The notes under the pieces: generated by a model
Databases searched by the model: none
What the model was told of the DNA's origin: nothing
Seen by the model: the letters and a program-made list of their open reading frames with translations, nothing else
Part shown: positions 1 through 7,995 of the stretch, piece after piece
Position numbering within the stretch: the stretch's first letter is position 1
Layout of the letters: every line of letters begins with the position of its first letter
Assembly (NCBI RefSeq): GCF_030388245.1
Contig: NZ_CP098360.1
Location: forward strand, 2,006,501 to 2,070,500
Origin: Paracoccus sp. TOH
GTDB lineage: Bacteria; Pseudomonadota; Alphaproteobacteria; Rhodobacterales; Rhodobacteraceae
Reading direction: 5' to 3'
DNA length: 64,000 nucleotides
Program-made: the position numbers and the translations under genes

Positions 1-4
1 GCCG

Positions 5-1414
5 CTAAAGCCCGATGGCCTTGTAGGCCTGCGCCACCTCGTCGATGGCCAGCACATAGGCGGCGGTGCGCAGGTCGGGATAGGCGCCGTCGGGACGGTT
101 CCACAGCGCACTCATCCGGCGATAGGCGGCGCGCATGATGTCGTCGAGGCCCGAGCGGACCAGCGCGATCTCGCTGCGGGCTTCCAGGAAGCGGGCATGT
201 TCGCTGGGAAAGTCGCGGCCGGTCATCTGCTCGAGCGAGCGGGCCAGCAGCCTGTGCTCGTCCTCCTCCAGCCGCCGCTCCATCAGGCCGAAGGGGATGT
301 GGCTGAGATTCTTCACCCATTCGAAATAGGACACCACCACGCCGCCGGCATTGGCGAACAGGTCGGGCAGGATGATCTTGCCGGCCTGGCGCAGGATGGT
401 GTCGGCGCCCTTGGTGGTGGGGCCGTTGGCGGCCTCGACGATCAGCGCCGCCTTGATGGCGGCGGCATTCTCCTCGGTGATCGCGCCCTCGGCGGCGGCG
501 GGGATCAGGATGTCGCATTCATCGGCCAGCGCGCCCATGTCGGCCGGGCTGACCGCGCCGCCGGCAAAGCCCTCGACCGAGCCGGTCTGGACCAGATGCG
601 CCTTGAGCGCGTCGATGTCGATGCCCCCCGGATTGCGCACCACGCCCGAGCGCTCGATCACCGTGACGATGCGCATCCCGTCCTCCTGCGACAGGAACTT
701 GGCGGCATGGAAACCGACATTGCCCAGCCCCTGCACCACGCAAGTCAGGCCGTCGAGGCGTTCGGACTGGAAACCGGCCCGCGCCCGGTCGGCGGGATGG
801 CGGAAGAATTCGCGGATCGCATATTGCACGCCGCGGCCGGTGGCCTCGGTGCGCCCCTCGATGCCGCCGCCGCCCACCGGCTTGCCGGTGACGCAACCCA
901 GCGCGTTGATGTCCTGCGGCCGGGCACGGCGGTATTCGTCGGCGATCCACATCATGTTCAGCTCGCCCGTGCCCATGTCCGGCGCCGGCACATTGGCGGC
1001 CGAACTGAGAAACTCATGCGCCATCAGCTCTTGGGCGAAGCGGCGGGTGATCTTTTCCAGCTCGGTCTCGGTCCAGTCCGCCGGGTCGATCTTCAGCGCC
1101 CCCTTGGAACCGCCGAAGGGCAGCCGCACCAGCGCGCATTTATAGGTCATCAACGCCGCCAGCGCCTCGACCTCGTCCTGGTCGGCATTGGGGGCGAAGC
1201 GGATGCCGCCCTTGGCCGGGCGGCTATGCGTCGAATGCACCGCGCGCCAGCCGGTAAAGGTATGCATCCGCCCGCGCAGCCGCACGCCGAAGCGGGTGAC
1301 ATAGGTCGCGTTGCAGACCTTGATCTTCTCGGCCAGCCCCTCGGGCAGGTCGCAATGCGCGGCCGCGACGTCGAACATCTCGTTCACATCGGCCAGGAAT
1401 GATTGATTGCTCAT
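5..1414 (-). CDS. gdhA: Glu/Leu/Phe/Val family dehydrogenase, probably glutamate dehydrogenase
   Basis: A 469-aa enzyme predicted to convert glutamate to 2-oxoglutarate and ammonium with NAD(P)+. The N-terminal dimerisation domain carries the substrate-site motif PFGGSKGALKIDP (catalytic Lys near residue 104; the usual GGAKGG reads GGSKGA). The Rossmann domain shows GLGNVG near residue 230. The start at 1414 is preceded by GGAGGCG on the minus strand. It lies 60 bp downstream of putA on the same strand, so a putA-gdh transcript would take proline through glutamate into the TCA cycle. Length is typical of the bacterial 45-50 kDa class. Substrate is inferred from context; leucine or phenylalanine dehydrogenase is less likely because those are shorter. 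The stop lies 5 bp from the window edge, so downstream operon members are not visible. Confidence 0.85.
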   Translation of the reverse strand: MSNQSFLADVNEMFDVAAAHCDLPEGLAEKIKVCNATYVTRFGVRLRGRMHTFTGWRAVHSTHSRPAKGGIRFAPNADQDEVEALAALMTYKCALVRLPFGGSKGALKIDPADWTETELEKITRRFAQELMAHEFLSSAANVPAPDMGTGELNMMWIADEYRRARPQDINALGCVTGKPVGGGGIEGRTEATGRGVQYAIREFFRHPADRARAGFQSERLDGLTCVVQGLGNVGFHAAKFLSQEDGMRIVTVIERSGVVRNPGGIDIDALKAHLVQTGSVEGFAGGAVSPADMGALADECDILIPAAAEGAITEENAAAIKAALIVEAANGPTTKGADTILRQAGKIILPDLFANAGGVVVSYFEWVKNLSHIPFGLMERRLEEDEHRLLARSLEQMTGRDFPSEHARFLEARSEIALVRSGLDDIMRAAYRRMSALWNRPDGAYPDLRTAAYVLAIDEVAQAYKAIGL

Positions 1415-1474
1415 GGAACGCCTCCTCGGGGCAGGTTCGGGAAGCAGGGGCCGCGGCCGGCCCGCTGCGCAATC

Positions 1475-4400
1475 TCAGCCGGCCAGCAGCGCGGCATTGC
1501 CGCCGGCGGCGGTGGTGTCGACGCAAAGATGGCGCTCATGCGCGACATGGGCCAGGTCGGGCATGGCGGTGATCAACTGCACGATCTCGCCCTGACGCCC
1601 GGCCAGCGCCTGGGCATAGGCGCGGCCCTGTGCCGCGTCGCCCCACCACAGCACGGCGGACAGCTGCGGCAGCCGGGTCAGCGCCTCGGGCGGCAGCGCG
1701 CCATCGGCGCCGACGGCCTGGCCGCCCAGCGCCTCGACCGCCGCCACCTGCGCCGCCACGGCCTGCGGACCGGGGCCAAGGCACAGCAGCGGCGGCCGGC
1801 CATGCGCAGTCAGACGGTTCAGTTCGCCGGTGGGACCGGGCATCAGTCGCTCCTCGATCTTCTTCGGCGCGGCGCTGGCCAGCGCGCCGCGCAGCCGCGC
1901 CTCGTCGGCCTGGCCTTGCCAGTCACCGGCCGGGGCGGCGGGCGCGGCGGGCGCAAAGAAGCGCGGCACATAGCGCGGCCCGCCGGCCTTGGGCCCGGTG
2001 CCCGACAGCCCCTCGCCGCCAAAGGGCTGGCTGCCGACCACCGCGCCGATCTGGTTGCGGTTCACATAGATATTGCCGACATGGATGGCGTCCGAGACCT
2101 CCTGCACGCGGCTGTCGATGCGGGTGTGCAGCCCGAAGGTCAGGCCGAAGCCGCGGGCGTTGATGTCGGCGATCACCTGGTCCAGCTGGTCGCCCCTGAA
2201 GGTCGCGACATGCAGGACGGGGCCGAAAATCTCGCGCTCCAGATCGGCGATGCCTGACACTTTCAGCATGGTCGGCGGGATGAAGAAGCCCCGCGACGGC
2301 GCCGCCAGCTTGTGCAGCACGCGGTCCGCATCGGCGGCGATGTAATCACCGATCTCGCGCTGCGCGCCGGGGCCGATCACCGGGCCGACATCGGTGGTCA
2401 GATCCCAGGGATCGCCCATCCGCAGCTCGTCCATGGCGCCCTTGATCATCTGGATCAGATGCGGCGCCACGTCCTCCTGCACATAAAGGCAGCGCAGCGC
2501 AGAACACCGCTGGCCGGCCGAGCGGAAGGCCGAGTTCACGATGTCGCGCACCGCCTGTTCCGGCAGGGCGGTCGAATCGACCACCATGGCGTTCAGCCCG
2601 CCGGTTTCGGCGATCAGCGGCGTGCCGGGCGCCAGGTTCGCGGCCATGGTGCGGGCGATGGTCTGTGCCGTCTCGGTCGAGCCGGTGAAGACCAGCCCGG
2701 CAACGCGCGGATCCGAAGTCAGCGCCGCGCCGACCACGCTGCCGCGGCCGGGCAGCAATTGCAGCGCCGCCTTCGGCACCCCGGCCTGATGCAGCAGGCG
2801 GATGGCATAGGCGGCGATGACCGGGGTGGGCTCGGCGGGCTTGGCGATGACGGCATTGCCGGCCATCAGCGTCGCCGCGATCTGACCGGTGAAGATCGCC
2901 AGCGGGAAGTTCCACGGGCTGATCGCGCCGACAATGCCGCGCGGGGGCCCGTCATCCGCTTCGCCCTCGGCGGCGTAATAGCGCAGGAAATCCACCGCCT
3001 CGCGCAGCTCGGCCACCGCATCGGGCAGCGCCTTGCCGGCCTCGCGCGCCAGGATGCCGAAGACCGGGCCGTAATGCGCCTCATATAGATCGGCGGCACG
3101 ACGCAGCACAGCGGCGCGTTCCGCCGCCGGGGCTTCCCAAGGCCGGGCGTCGTCGATGGCGCGGGTGGCGGTCCCGGCATCGACCATCAGCACCTCGGCG
3201 ATCTTTTCGCCCGTCGCGGGATTGATCACGTCCTGGCGTTTGCCGGTGGGCTCCGAGACGGTCAGCGGCATCGCATCCGGGATCGCCACCTCGCGGGCGG
3301 CATGGATCCGCGCCAGCGTTTCCGCGTCGCTCAGGTCGAAGCCGGTCGAGTTCCGGCGCGCCGCCCCGAACAGTGCATCGGGCGCCAGCAGCGAGCGCGG
3401 CGGCTGGGCGGTCTGCAGCGCCGCGAACGGATCGCGGGCGACCTCCTCGGCCGAGACGGTTTCATCCACGATCTGGTGCACGAAGCTGCTGTTGGCGCCG
3501 TTCTCCAGCAATCGCCGGACCAGATAGGCCAAGAGGTCGCGATGCGCGCCGACCGGCGCGTAGATGCGGCAGCGGCAGTTGTGGTCGCGCAGTACGATGT
3601 CGTGCAGCCGCTCGCCCATGCCGTGCAGGCGCTGGAACTCGAAGCGGATGTCGCCGACCATCTCCAGGATCGCGGCGACGGTATGGGCGTTATGGGTGGC
3701 GAATTGCGGATAGATGCGGTCGGCATAGCCGATCAGCTTGCGGGCATTGGCGATATAGCTGACATCGGTCGCGACCTTGCTGGTGAACAGCGGAAAGCCC
3801 GGAAAGCCCTCGACCTGGGCGCGCTTGATCTCGGTGTCCCAATAGGCGCCCTTGACCAGCCGCACCATGATGCGCCGGTCCAGCCGCTCGGCCAGCGCGT
3901 AAAGCCAGTCGATCACCTGCCCGGCGCGCTTGCCATAGGCCTGCACCACCACGCCGAACCCGTCCCAGCCGGCCAGCGAGGGGTCCGACAGCACCGCCTC
4001 GATCACCTTCAGCGAGATCACCAGCCGGTCCTGTTCCTCGGCGTCGATGTTCATGCCCATGCCGGCGGCCTTGGCCTGGCGCGCCAGCTTCAGCACCACC
4101 GGCACCAGTTCGGCCATGACCCGCCCCTCCTGCGCCACCTCGTAGCGCGGATGCAGCGCGGAAAGCTTGATCGAGATGCCGGGATTGTCCTCGACCGAGC
4201 CTTTGGTGCAGGCCTTGGCGATCGCGGCGATGGCGTCGGCATAGCTGCGGTCGTAGCGCGCCGCATCCGCGCCGGTCATCGCCGCCTCGCCCAGCATGTC
4301 GTAGCTATAGGTGAAGCCCTGCGCCTCGCGCTTGCTGGCGCGTTCCAGCGCGCCTTCGATGGTCTGGCCCAGCACGAACTGCCGGCCCATCTCCTTCATG

Positions 4401-4894
4401 GCGCGGCCGACGGCGGTGCGGATCACCGGCTCGCCCAGCCGGCGCACGGCGCGGCGCAGGGTGCCGGCGATGCCCGACTGGTCGTCGTCCAGCACCTTGC
4501 CGGTCAGCATCAGCGCCCAGGTCGAGGCATTGACCAGCGAGGACGACGCCTCGCCCAGATGCTTGCCCCAGTCCGAGGGCGCGATCTTGTCCTCGATCAG
4601 CGCGTCGATGGTCATGCGGTCGGGCACCCGCAGCATGGCCTCGGCCAGGCACATCAGCGCCACGCCCTCGCGCGTCGAAAGCCCGTATTCGGCCAGGAAA
4701 TGCTCCATCATCGTCGGCCTGGCCTCGTCGCGGATGCGGCGCACCAGATCCGCGGCCCGGGCGCTGATGGCGGCGCGGGCCGCGGGATCCAGCGCCGCCT
4801 GCGCGACCAGCCCCTGCAGCAACGCCGCCTCGTCGGCGAATTTCGCCTGCGCGGAAAACATGTCCGGATGCGGGGTGGGGTTGACAGGGGTCAT
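1475..4894 (-). CDS. putA: Bifunctional proline dehydrogenase / L-glutamate-gamma-semialdehyde dehydrogenase PutA
   Basis: A 1139-aa peripheral-membrane flavoenzyme that oxidises proline to pyrroline-5-carboxylate (FAD, electrons to quinone) and then to glutamate (NAD+). The first half is the PRODH barrel (about residues 150-470). The second half is an aldehyde dehydrogenase with ETGGLN near residue 765 and the catalytic Cys in SAGQRCSALR near 795. A C-terminal extension of about 130 aa follows. The N-terminus lacks the ribbon-helix-helix DNA-binding domain of the 1320-aa enterobacterial PutA, so it should not repress its own gene. That fits the divergent Lrp-type regulator next door. The start at 4894 has AAGGAG on the minus strand. 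It is followed at 60 bp by gdhA. Confidence 0.95.
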   Translation of the reverse strand: MTPVNPTPHPDMFSAQAKFADEAALLQGLVAQAALDPAARAAISARAADLVRRIRDEARPTMMEHFLAEYGLSTREGVALMCLAEAMLRVPDRMTIDALIEDKIAPSDWGKHLGEASSSLVNASTWALMLTGKVLDDDQSGIAGTLRRAVRRLGEPVIRTAVGRAMKEMGRQFVLGQTIEGALERASKREAQGFTYSYDMLGEAAMTGADAARYDRSYADAIAAIAKACTKGSVEDNPGISIKLSALHPRYEVAQEGRVMAELVPVVLKLARQAKAAGMGMNIDAEEQDRLVISLKVIEAVLSDPSLAGWDGFGVVVQAYGKRAGQVIDWLYALAERLDRRIMVRLVKGAYWDTEIKRAQVEGFPGFPLFTSKVATDVSYIANARKLIGYADRIYPQFATHNAHTVAAILEMVGDIRFEFQRLHGMGERLHDIVLRDHNCRCRIYAPVGAHRDLLAYLVRRLLENGANSSFVHQIVDETVSAEEVARDPFAALQTAQPPRSLLAPDALFGAARRNSTGFDLSDAETLARIHAAREVAIPDAMPLTVSEPTGKRQDVINPATGEKIAEVLMVDAGTATRAIDDARPWEAPAAERAAVLRRAADLYEAHYGPVFGILAREAGKALPDAVAELREAVDFLRYYAAEGEADDGPPRGIVGAISPWNFPLAIFTGQIAATLMAGNAVIAKPAEPTPVIAAYAIRLLHQAGVPKAALQLLPGRGSVVGAALTSDPRVAGLVFTGSTETAQTIARTMAANLAPGTPLIAETGGLNAMVVDSTALPEQAVRDIVNSAFRSAGQRCSALRCLYVQEDVAPHLIQMIKGAMDELRMGDPWDLTTDVGPVIGPGAQREIGDYIAADADRVLHKLAAPSRGFFIPPTMLKVSGIADLEREIFGPVLHVATFRGDQLDQVIADINARGFGLTFGLHTRIDSRVQEVSDAIHVGNIYVNRNQIGAVVGSQPFGGEGLSGTGPKAGGPRYVPRFFAPAAPAAPAGDWQGQADEARLRGALASAAPKKIEERLMPGPTGELNRLTAHGRPPLLCLGPGPQAVAAQVAAVEALGGQAVGADGALPPEALTRLPQLSAVLWWGDAAQGRAYAQALAGRQGEIVQLITAMPDLAHVAHERHLCVDTTAAGGNAALLAG

Positions 4895-4937
4895 GCCGAT
4901 CTCCTTATTCGATAGGACAGGAATACCAGATGGCTGT

Positions 4938-4952
4938 CAGGCGGTGCGCCTG
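4938..4952. promoter_or_regulatory. Inverted repeat in the putA-putR divergent promoter region
   Basis: CAGGCG and CGCCTG separated by three bases, in the 109-bp gap between the divergent putA and putR starts. Lrp-type PutR regulators are known to bind the shared region and to respond to proline. This repeat is the most symmetrical element there, but I cannot show that it is the binding site. Confidence 0.3.
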
Positions 4953-5003
4953 AAATTCGCCCATCTGCTAGGCCGATGGAACAAATTCGGGACGGTTTGC
5001 AGA

Positions 5004-5468
5004 ATGAATCTGGATCTTGATGCCCTGGACAGGAAGATCCTGGCGGAACTGACCGAGAACGCAAGAATCCCCATCGCCGAGCTGGCGCGCCGGGTCGGTC
5101 TGTCCAAGACCCCGGTGGCGCAGCGCATCCGGCACCTGGAAGAAATCGGTCTGATCACCGGCTACCGCGCCATCCTGTCGCCGCTGAAGCTGGGGCTGAC
5201 GCATGTGACCTATGTCGAGGTCAATATGACCGACACCCGCGAACACGCGCTGCAGCAGTTCAACGCCGCCATCCGCGCCATCCCCGAGATCGAGGAATGC
5301 TACATGATCGCCGGCGGCTGCGACTATCTGATGAAGGTCCGCTCGCGCGACATGGCCGATTTCCGGCGCATCCTGGCCGAGAAGATCTCGGTGCTGCCAC
5401 ATGTCAGCAACACCTCGAGCCATGTCTCGATGGAGGCGGTGGTCGAGCAGAATTTCCGCCTGGGCTGA
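5004..5468 (+). CDS. putR: Lrp/AsnC family regulator of proline catabolism
   Basis: A 154-aa protein with an N-terminal winged helix-turn-helix (residues about 5-60, ending in PVAQRIRHLEEIGLITGYRAIL) and a C-terminal RAM/ACT-like effector domain with the family signature IEECYMIAGGCDYLMKVR. It reads divergently from putA with 109 bp between the starts. This is the standard arrangement for PutR, a proline-responsive activator of putA in alphaproteobacteria; the role is inferred from position. I chose the ATG at 5004 because it starts at MNLDLDALDRKIL, the normal N-terminus of the family. The longer upstream frame would run back through the divergent promoter. Its stop lies inside a short hairpin shared with the convergent next gene. 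Confidence 0.9.
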   Translation: MNLDLDALDRKILAELTENARIPIAELARRVGLSKTPVAQRIRHLEEIGLITGYRAILSPLKLGLTHVTYVEVNMTDTREHALQQFNAAIRAIPEIEECYMIAGGCDYLMKVRSRDMADFRRILAEKISVLPHVSNTSSHVSMEAVVEQNFRLG

Positions 5469-5479
5469 GGGCTCAGCCC
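5462..5479. terminator. Hairpin holding both convergent stop codons (putR / cyclodeaminase)
   Basis: GGGCTGAG and CTCAGCCC form a perfect 8-bp stem with a two-base centre. The TGA of putR (5466-5468) and the TGA of the convergent gene (5473-5475 on the other strand) lie inside the two arms. There is no U tract on either side, so it is at best a weak bidirectional terminator or pause site. Confidence 0.4.
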
Positions 5480-6420
5480 GCCATTGCCCGGGCGATATAG
5501 GATGCGATCATCAGGTCGAGATGCGCGCCGCCGCCGTTCTTGAAGACGGTGATCTCGTCCCCGGACCGCCGCCGGCGCGCGTCGGGGCGCACCAGGTCGT
5601 AGAGATCGCCCAGCACGCTTTCGGCGGTGATCGCGCCCGAGGCGATGGGCAGCATCAGCTCGCCGATATGGCCCAGCGTGGTTTCGCGGCTGTCCACGAA
5701 CAGCGCGGCGCGGGCCATCAGCGCGTCGTCGGCCTCGCGCATGTCGGCCATGAAGGCGCCGATCAGGTCGACATGGGTGCCGGGCCGCACCCAGTCGCCC
5801 AGAATCACCGGCTGCCGCGCCATGGTGGCCGAGGAGACGATGTCGGCCTGGCCCACCGCCGCCCGCAGATCCGGCACCGCCACCAGCTCGGCCCCGATGT
5901 CGTCCAGCCCGGCCACCAGCCCCTGCGCCTGTTCGGGACGACGCGACCAGACCGAGACCCGCTCGATCCCCGGCAGCACCGCCGTATAGGCCTTGACCAG
6001 GCTGGTCGCGACCGTGCCCGCGCCGACCACCAGCAGGTGCCGGCTGTCCGGCCGGGCCAGCAGGCTGGCGCCCAGCACGGAATCGGCGGCGGTCTTGACC
6101 TCGGTCACCAGCGGGCTGTCGACGATGGCGCGCAGCGCGCCGGCATCCTCGTCAAAGACCAGCATGGCGCCCTGCACCGTCGGCAGGCCGCGCGCCGCAT
6201 TGCCGTCGAAGACGGTGAAGGTCTTGGCGCCGTAGCCCAGCCCCTCGATCCAGGCCGAGCGGCTCATCATCGTGCCGGTCGGCGGGCCCAGGAACACGTC
6301 GCGGATCTGCGCCCTTGGCAGAGCATGGCCCCGGCGCAGCGCCTCGACCGCATCCGACCAGTCCAGCCGGCCGATCGCCGCCGCGTAGGACAGGAACTGC
6401 GGGGCAGCGTTGCCAATCAT
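5473..6420 (-). CDS. Ornithine cyclodeaminase / mu-crystallin family protein, probable pyrroline-2-carboxylate reductase
   Basis: A 315-aa NAD(P)-dependent enzyme. Family marks are GAKTFTVF (substrate-site Lys), AADSVLGASLLARPDS, the dinucleotide loop VVGAGTVA near residue 135, and VDLIGAF. In hydroxyproline pathways, members of this family reduce pyrroline-2-carboxylate to proline. The gene sits between the proline genes and a remnant of trans-3-hydroxyproline dehydratase, the enzyme that makes that substrate, which supports this role over lysine or ornithine cyclisation. A longer frame begins at 6444. I prefer ATG 6420 (MIGNAAPQFLSYA...), which overlaps the stop of the upstream remnant by ATGA. 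Full family length, with no sign of decay. Confidence 0.75.
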   Translation of the reverse strand: MIGNAAPQFLSYAAAIGRLDWSDAVEALRRGHALPRAQIRDVFLGPPTGTMMSRSAWIEGLGYGAKTFTVFDGNAARGLPTVQGAMLVFDEDAGALRAIVDSPLVTEVKTAADSVLGASLLARPDSRHLLVVGAGTVATSLVKAYTAVLPGIERVSVWSRRPEQAQGLVAGLDDIGAELVAVPDLRAAVGQADIVSSATMARQPVILGDWVRPGTHVDLIGAFMADMREADDALMARAALFVDSRETTLGHIGELMLPIASGAITAESVLGDLYDLVRPDARRRRSGDEITVFKNGGGAHLDLMIASYIARAMAG

Positions 6421-6776
6421 TGCCCGGCCCTGCCGTCGCGGCACTCGGCCTTGACCTTGGTCAGCCCGCCCGGCCGCGCCGGCAGCACCCTTGCCACGCA
6501 GAGCGCATTCGAGCCGGAGATGGCCGGGGTGTCGGCGGGCTTGATGACGATCCAGCCCATCTGCGCCCGCGGATCCTGCGGCGGTACCGGCAGGTCGACC
6601 TGCCGGAGCCTGCCGCCGCGCGCTTCGGTCAACACGAAATTCCGTTGTGCCTGATCTGGCGCGATCCGGCGCGACCGCGCCCGGACCGGCGGCAGCGCGA
6701 TGCTGCCGACGCTCACACCGCCGGCCTCGGCTTTGGCATGGCAGGGCAGGACAGGCACGAGTTTCGCGCGGCGCAT
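6417..6776 (-). pseudogene. Truncated trans-3-hydroxy-L-proline dehydratase (proline racemase family)
   Basis: A 119-codon frame with the N-terminal signature of this family: RNFVLTEARGG, VPPQDPRAQMGW, then KPADTPAISGSN with the active-site Ser of the dehydratase branch, then KAECRDGRA. Intact members are about 340 aa. Here some 20 residues appear lost between VARVLP and ARPGGL, and everything after KAECRDGRAG is missing. The frame then ends at a TGA that overlaps the start of the reductase. It keeps a good ribosome site (GAGGAGG) at ATG 6776. The intact enzyme dehydrates trans-3-hydroxyproline to pyrroline-2-carboxylate. The C-terminal half of the active site is absent, so activity is unlikely. 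The alignment is from memory of the family consensus. Confidence 0.7.
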
Positions 6777-6811
6777 TGCTCCTCCTCGAACGTCTGGATT
6801 AAGATTATATT

Positions 6812-6821
6812 TCGTATACGA
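6812..6821. promoter_or_regulatory. Candidate operator TCGTATACGA for the adjacent GntR regulator
   Basis: A perfect 10-bp palindrome between the divergent dehydratase remnant (start 6776) and the GntR gene (start 6928). FCD-subfamily GntR proteins often bind short palindromes with a GTATAC core. The position 36 bp upstream of the remnant's start codon suits repression of that transcript. Confidence 0.5.
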
Positions 6822-6927
6822 TGGCTGCAAACTGCCGCCCCCGTCCGGCCCTGTCAAGCCGCGCGGCGCTTGCAGCGGCATATCGGCTACCATATCCTGA
6901 ACATCGGACAGCGCGGGGGAACACGGA

Positions 6928-7602
6928 ATGCCATTCAAGCCTGCAGAGGTTCCCAATCTCGGCAAGGCCCCCAGCGCCTCTGACATCATCCTGAAATTCA
7001 TCCGCGATTCCATCGCCGACGGCACGCTGGACGAGGGCGAGCCGATCCGCCAGGACGATGTCGCCAGGATGTTCAACGTCAGCAAGATCCCGGTCCGCGA
7101 GGCGCTGAAGCGGCTCGAGGCCGAGGGTCTGGTCGAGTTCCAGCGCAACAAGGGCGCCATCGTCACCGCGGTCTCGGAACCCGAGATCGCGCAAATCTTC
7201 GAGACCCGCGCCATTCTCGAATCGGCCGCCATCAGGCTGTCGGTGCCGCATATGACCCCCGAGACCTTCGCCGAGGCCGAGGCCTTCTGCGATGCCTTCG
7301 CCCGGGAAACCGATGTGGCGCAATGGTCGGCGCTGAACTGGCGGTTCCACAGTCGCCTGTATCTGGACGCGCAGCGGCCGTTCCTGGTCGGCACGATCCG
7401 CGCGGTGAACGACCGGCTGGAGCGCTACCTGCGCATCCAGCTGGCGCTGTCGCACGGCCAGGGCACGGCGGATCGCGAGCATCGCCAGATCCTCGCCGCC
7501 TGCCGCGAGGGCGATGTCGAAAAGGCCGGCGCCCTGCTCCACGCCCATATCATGGGCGCCTGCTCATCGCTGCTGCATCACCTGCCCAAGGCCGAGACGT
7601 AA
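6928..7602 (+). CDS. GntR family transcriptional regulator, FCD (FadR-like) subfamily
   Basis: A 224-aa protein with an N-terminal winged helix (residues about 18-85, recognition helix near QDDVARMFNVSKIPVREALKRLEAEGLVEF) and an all-helical FCD ligand domain. The FCD domain has the metal-binding pattern of Asp and three His (NWRFHSRLY, REHRQILAACREGD, LLHAHIMGA). It reads divergently from the hydroxyproline reductase and dehydratase remnant, so it probably controls that operon in response to a pathway intermediate. A palindrome lies in the shared gap. ATG 6928 (MPFKPAEVPNLGKAP) is the only reasonable start. It is intact although its presumed first target gene is broken. Confidence 0.85.
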   Translation: MPFKPAEVPNLGKAPSASDIILKFIRDSIADGTLDEGEPIRQDDVARMFNVSKIPVREALKRLEAEGLVEFQRNKGAIVTAVSEPEIAQIFETRAILESAAIRLSVPHMTPETFAEAEAFCDAFARETDVAQWSALNWRFHSRLYLDAQRPFLVGTIRAVNDRLERYLRIQLALSHGQGTADREHRQILAACREGDVEKAGALLHAHIMGACSSLLHHLPKAET

Positions 7603-7639
7603 GGCGAAGCCGCGCGGGCAGTCGGGCGCGGGCCACCCG

Positions 7640-7676
7640 TGCAAAAAATGCGAAAGGCAGCCCGGGGGCTGCCTTG
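7640..7676 (-). terminator. Rho-independent terminator for the small cysteine protein gene
   Basis: AAGGCAGCCC pairs with GGGCTGCCTT (7654-7675). Read on the minus strand the hairpin is followed by a T-rich run (TTTCGCATTTTTT), 20 bp beyond the stop of the 7696-7893 gene. On the plus strand it follows the GntR gene with only weak U content, so it may also help there. Confidence 0.65.
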
Positions 7677-7695
7677 AAACGCCGGTCGCCGTGGA

Positions 7696-7893
7696 TCACT
7701 CGGCCGCGAAACTGACGGCGAACTGCCCGCACCAGTCGTTCGACTTGACCACAGGCCAATAGCCTCGGGTATCCGCATCCTTCTGGGTGACGGGCGGATT
7801 GGCGCGGCACAGACCGGAATCCGAAAGCGTGCTGGCGGAGTTGGCGACGTGATCCTCATAGAACGCGCAGGCGTTGCAAGCGGTCTTTGCCAT
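7696..7893 (-). CDS. Small conserved four-cysteine protein
   Basis: A 65-aa soluble protein starting [15 protein letters not shown], with Cys at 6, 9, 29 and 55 (CNAC ... GLCRANPP ... DWCGQF). The spacing and the flanking aromatic/Trp residues resemble small iron-sulfur or metal-binding proteins (the benzylsuccinate synthase small subunits use a similar CxxC...C...WC layout). I recognise it only as a recurrent small protein of Rhodobacteraceae; its function is unknown to me. The start at 7893 is supported by AGGAG on the minus strand. It has its own predicted strong promoter about 70 bp upstream and its own terminator, so it is a stand-alone, probably well-expressed gene. Confidence 0.7.
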   Translation of the reverse strand: MAKTACNACAFYEDHVANSASTLSDSGLCRANPPVTQKDADTRGYWPVVKSNDWCGQFAVSFAAE

Positions 7894-7966
7894 TCGATGT
7901 CTCCTGTCTGGCTGGCTGGGTCCGTGGTTGCTGGCTGGCTTTCCGCTGGCTGGCAACCCTAAGGCC

Positions 7967-7995
7967 GCTATAGCGGGCGGCTTCAGGGCGGTCAA
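7967..7995 (-). promoter_or_regulatory. Predicted strong sigma70 promoter with an AT-rich upstream element
   Basis: On the minus strand: TTGACC (7995-7990), 17-bp spacer, TATAGC (7972-7967). Immediately upstream (7996-8030) is an almost pure A/T stretch with alternating A and T tracts, typical of an UP element and rare in this GC-rich window. Transcription would start near 7960, giving a 5' leader of about 67 nt before the 65-aa gene. That leader is built from CCAGC repeats. Confidence 0.6.

Noticed and set aside
197..1402. Long plus-strand frame opposite gdhA (and similar ones opposite putA, yejA, yejF, mrcA, the helicase, parE and lolC)
   Set aside because: They are antisense frames kept open by high GC. 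They show His/Arg/Gly/Ala-rich junk composition and no motifs, while the opposite strand encodes clear enzymes.
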